DNA of 64,000 bases from Ctena decussata (Eukaryota; Mollusca; Bivalvia; Lucinida; Lucinidae). Of the stretch, positions 61,144 to 64,000 are shown piece by piece; position 1 is the first letter of the stretch; each line of letters opens with the position of its first letter. The notes below the pieces were generated by a model. That model did no database searches. It was given only the letters and a program-made list of their open reading frames with translations, and was not told the DNA's origin. The translations under genes and the position numbers were made by a program. The stretch lies in contig OZ022507.1 in NCBI GenBank assembly GCA_963989385.1, forward strand, positions 52,649,400-52,713,399, read 5' to 3'.

Positions 61144-61456
61144 TAAGTATTTAGAGAAATCAAACAAAAGGGGAAGATTTGGGCACAGCCAAATCACAGT
61201 GGTTTGTGTTTTTAAGAAGAGAGAGGGGGTCTATTTGATGTGATCGATTGAGGTAATTGTGGTTGTATTTGTCATGTTTTCTCTTCCTCTTGGTGGCATT
61301 GACGGGTTGTAGTCTTTGTTTTTTTTCCGTTATTTACTTCTACAGATTTTTAAGTATTTCAGGACAAATCTTGTGTGTCTTGTTTAAGAACACAATGCTA
61401 GCGATCACTTAATTCACAGCGTACAGCATTAGTTACCTTGCAGTGATTTTACAAAT

Positions 61457-62192
61457 GCGTGTATAAATATAATGTATGTCTATTAAAATTGAAGCCATAC
61501 CTGGGCGCGAGTATTGGCGCATCTGAAAAAGAATATTGTGTCGTTGGAACTACTGCTACATCGTTTGAACTATCCCAATAGATTGTGACTTCCTCGGTGA
61601 TCTTGGAACTACCACACCTGAAAATCGGGGCCGCCTCTGTAACGAGTTAAGACTTGAATGTTTTTTCTATGTAGGCACGTTAAGTAAAGGTCTTTTTATC
61701 ATTGTCATCAGCAAAAGTTTTCAAATGCCAGCTCAAATTGACAGAGACAAGCAAGCTAATTTCCTTCGAAGTGACAAAGTACGTGGAAAAAGTTATCCGA
61801 TGCTAAGTGCAGGTAGAAAGATTTGAAGAAAGCAATGGACTTTTCAGTAAAAACTTGGGATTATAGAGGAAGCTAAAACATATTTTTTGGAACCACATTG
61901 CTCGATTTCCCCACAATTCGTTCATCCTGGTATAATGAAATAAAAATTAATATGACACCACTTTTGTCTACATGATTTATGATGTTGGAGCCACCCCGTT
62001 ATGTCCGGTATGTGGCATGGGAACAAAATTACGTTAAATACAATTTTGTAGTAGTTCCTAGGTTCACCACCCGTGAACTTATATATTGATTTTATTACCA
62101 TATTCGTCATGCGCACATACAAAGGAAACGCTGCTTTGTGTCCAGCTCTTACTACTCCAGCATGTATGATAAAAAAAATCAGGAGAGCCATT
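61457..62192. other. No recognised gene
   Basis: A 129-codon minus-strand frame (61922-62311) overlaps F copy 12 at its start and has no recognised domain. Otherwise unique DNA. Confidence 0.4.
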
Positions 62193-62256
62193 GAGCCGCC
62201 ACAACTCGACAAAGCCAACAAAAGTGGCATGTGCACCCAGTGAATCCGCCCAGTCA
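62193..62256. mobile_element. F element fragment, copy 12
   Basis: GAGCCGCCACAACTCGACAA AGCC.. then GGCATGTGCACCCAGTGAAT then CCGCCCAGTC. Only part of the left arm remains; the right arm and centre are missing. Confidence 0.6.
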
Positions 62257-62640
62257 TATGAACTTTAATATATATATGGCAATAACAGAAAATGCAGAGT
62301 GCATGAACCATTTTCGTTACACAAGCAGTTTTGGTGTTTCAACCATAACAGAGATTGCAAGAATCGCCATTACGCAAACACTTGGGTGGGTTTTCTTTTA
62401 TTATTATTATTACATGTATGCTCAGTGAGAAAGCTGAGGTTTACAATCCTTACTGAATTTTCTTCATTTTTATTTTTCACTTTTAACAGCATAAAATTAA
62501 CATAAAAATCACTCCTTCACCAGGATACCACTATCGTATACCTTCGGGGAGCATCCATCGCTTCAGCCAACTTTCTTGTATTTAATATGGATTTGTTGCT
62601 CTTGTTTAATAAGATTTTAAACAGTGGCACGATAAAAGGT
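62257..62640. other. AT-rich DNA, no gene
   Basis: A TTTTATTATTATTATTA stretch lies at about 62395. Nothing else is recognised. Confidence 0.4.
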
Positions 62641-64000
62641 AAAACAAGAGGGCCAAGAGGCCCTGGATCGCTAACCTGATCAAAAAGGTTAAAGTTCAAA
62701 CTAGGGTCACCATTAGAACAGACCTGATAGTTTGCAATCATTTCCGAATGGTCCTGAAGAACAAGATTTTTGAATATTTTTCTATGCATTGCTATGGTTC
62801 AAACCCTGGAGCCCCTGGGGTCAGGCCATTTTAGACCCTGGGGCCATCTTTGAATAATCTTGGTAAAGGACCACTAGGCAATGCTACATACTAAATTTCA
62901 ACCATCTGAGTCAAGTGGTTCTGAAGAAGAAAAAATTTGAATATTTTCTATGTATTTCTATGGTTCAAACCCAGGACCCCTGGGTCGGGGCCATTTTAGA
63001 TCCTGGCGTCACCATTTGAACAAACTTGGTAAAAGACTACAAGGCAATGCCAAATACCAAATTTCAAGCATCCGAGCTGAGCAGTCCTGCAGAAGATTTT
63101 TTAATAATTTTCTATGTATTTCTATAGTTCAAACCTAGTACTGCCTGCCGCAAGGCCGTTCTTAACCCTCAGGGGCCACCATTTGAACAAATTTGGTAAA
63201 TGACTACTAGGCAATGCAACATACCAAATTTCAAGCATCTGAGCATTGCGGTTCTGGAGAAGAAGATTTTTGAATATTTGTCTATGTATTTCTATGGTTC
63301 AAACCCAGGGCCCCCTGGGGCGTAGCCATTTTGAACCCAGTGGCCATCACTTGAACAAACTTGGTACAGGACCACTAGGCAATGCTACATACCAAATTTC
63401 AAGTATCCAAGCCAAGAGTTCTGAAAAAGCAGATTTTTAATATTTTTCTATGTATTTCTATGGTTCAAACTTGGGACTCCCTGACCCGGGGTCATCTTAG
63501 ACCGTGGGGCCACCATTTGAACAAACTTGGTAAAGGACTATAAGGCAATATTACATACCAAATTTCAAGCATCTGAGCATTGCAGTTCTGAAGAAGAATT
63601 TTTTTGAAAATTTTCTGTGTATTTATGGTTCAAACACAGGACCCCCTGAGGCAGGGCCATTTTGGATCCTGGGGTCATCATTTGAACAAGCTTGGTAAAG
63701 GACCACTTGGCAATGCTACATACCAAATTTCAAGCATCCGAGCTAAGCAGTTCTGAAGAAGAAGATTTTTGAATAATTTTCTATGTATTTTTATGGTTCA
63801 ATCCCTGCCCCGGGGCCATTTTCGACCCTGTGGTCACCATTTGAACAAACTTGGTAGAGGGCCACTAGGCAATGCAGCATACCAAATTTCAAGTATCTGA
63901 GCGAAGCAGTTCTTGTGAAGAAGATTTTTAAGTATATTTTAGTTTCAAACCCAAGACCCCCTGCCCCAGAGCCATTTTAGACCCTAGGGCCACCATTTGA
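62641..64000 (-). mobile_element. Pearl-like element 5 with ~166 bp tandem units, runs off the window
   Basis: In minus orientation the 3' end is at 62641: TTAGCGATCCAGGGCCTCTT then GGCCCTCTTGTTTT. Eight units follow, marked by YTATGGTTCAAAC at 62792, 62958, 63122, 63292, 63458, 63623, 63791 and about 63940, with GGCCATTTTAGACCCTGGGG, CACCATTTGAACAAACTTGG and CCAAATTTCAAGCATCTGAG. Short plus-strand frames in successive units translate the repeat. The other end lies beyond the window. Confidence 0.8.

Larger units (their letters stand above)
60018..61456. repeat. Large inverted repeat, arm 2 (split by mariner)
   Basis: Two blocks, 60018-60170 and 61144-61456, together complement arm 1. The mariner at 60171-61143 accounts for the gap exactly. 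The arm contains GTCTTCTGTCTTATATT, CTAGCATAGTGGCAATCTTT and, after the insert, AGTATTTAGAGAAATC, GTGGTTTGTG and GACAAATCTTGTGTGTCTTG. Confidence 0.8.

Noticed and set aside
61922..62311. 129-codon minus-strand frame as a gene
   Set aside because: Its upstream part lies in an F element fragment and the rest matches no known domain. Kept only as unexplained DNA.
62950..63440. Repeated short frames as a small gene family
   Set aside because: They are the same reading of consecutive ~166 bp repeat units, with stops in most units.

Overview
The window looks like gene-poor, repeat-dense nuclear DNA of a bivalve mollusc, probably a clam-like heterodont; the taxon is an inference. Reasons: no bacterial-style gene density, AT-rich unique DNA, many tRNA-derived SINEs, several decayed non-LTR retrotransposon 3' ends, dozens of short palindromic DNA elements, and long elements with 145-170 bp tandem cores that resemble the bivalve 'pearl' / Helentron-associated type. 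I found no intact host protein gene, no rRNA, no stand-alone functional tRNA and no CRISPR array. Long open frames are almost all chance readings through repeats.

Layout. 0-6 kb: palindromic P/Q elements beside a companion D repeat, two SINEs, an AACCTATG-motif repeat block and the first copy of the foldback family F. 6-10 kb: a broken CR1/L2-like LINE 3' end and an inverted copy of its tail. 10-20 kb: F copies, SINEs of two tRNA-headed families, and a GAAAAGACG minisatellite that reads in both directions. 20-25 kb: a SINE split by a 447 bp DNA element (T), then about 3 kb of mostly unique DNA. 25-33 kb: unique DNA with one weak exon candidate, a LINE relic with an HCHC-type C-terminus, a 194 bp tandem repeat, and a hAT-like non-autonomous element with 8 bp target duplications. 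33-39 kb: three adjacent pearl-like elements with tandem cores. 39-48 kb: head-to-head W elements, SINEs, a short hairpin retroposon (Y), an RTE-like LINE relic, a 150 bp tandem array and the second T copy. 48-54 kb: two terminal-inverted-repeat pairs with TAA/TTA duplications that cross each other, plus strong palindromes. 54-64 kb: second Y copy, another pearl-like element, clustered R hairpin elements, a large inverted repeat split on one side by a deleted mariner, and a pearl-like element running off the end.

There is no pathway to describe. What links the features is mobilisation: non-autonomous elements with shared termini (P with Q; the pearl-like set; H hairpins within R) probably used transposases supplied from elsewhere, and SINEs and Y used LINE machinery, as their target duplications indicate. 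The most informative loci are the mariner insertion whose empty site survives in the opposite arm (58987-61456), the Y retroposon pair, the T element nested in a SINE, and the nested-palindrome F family with about 12 copies.
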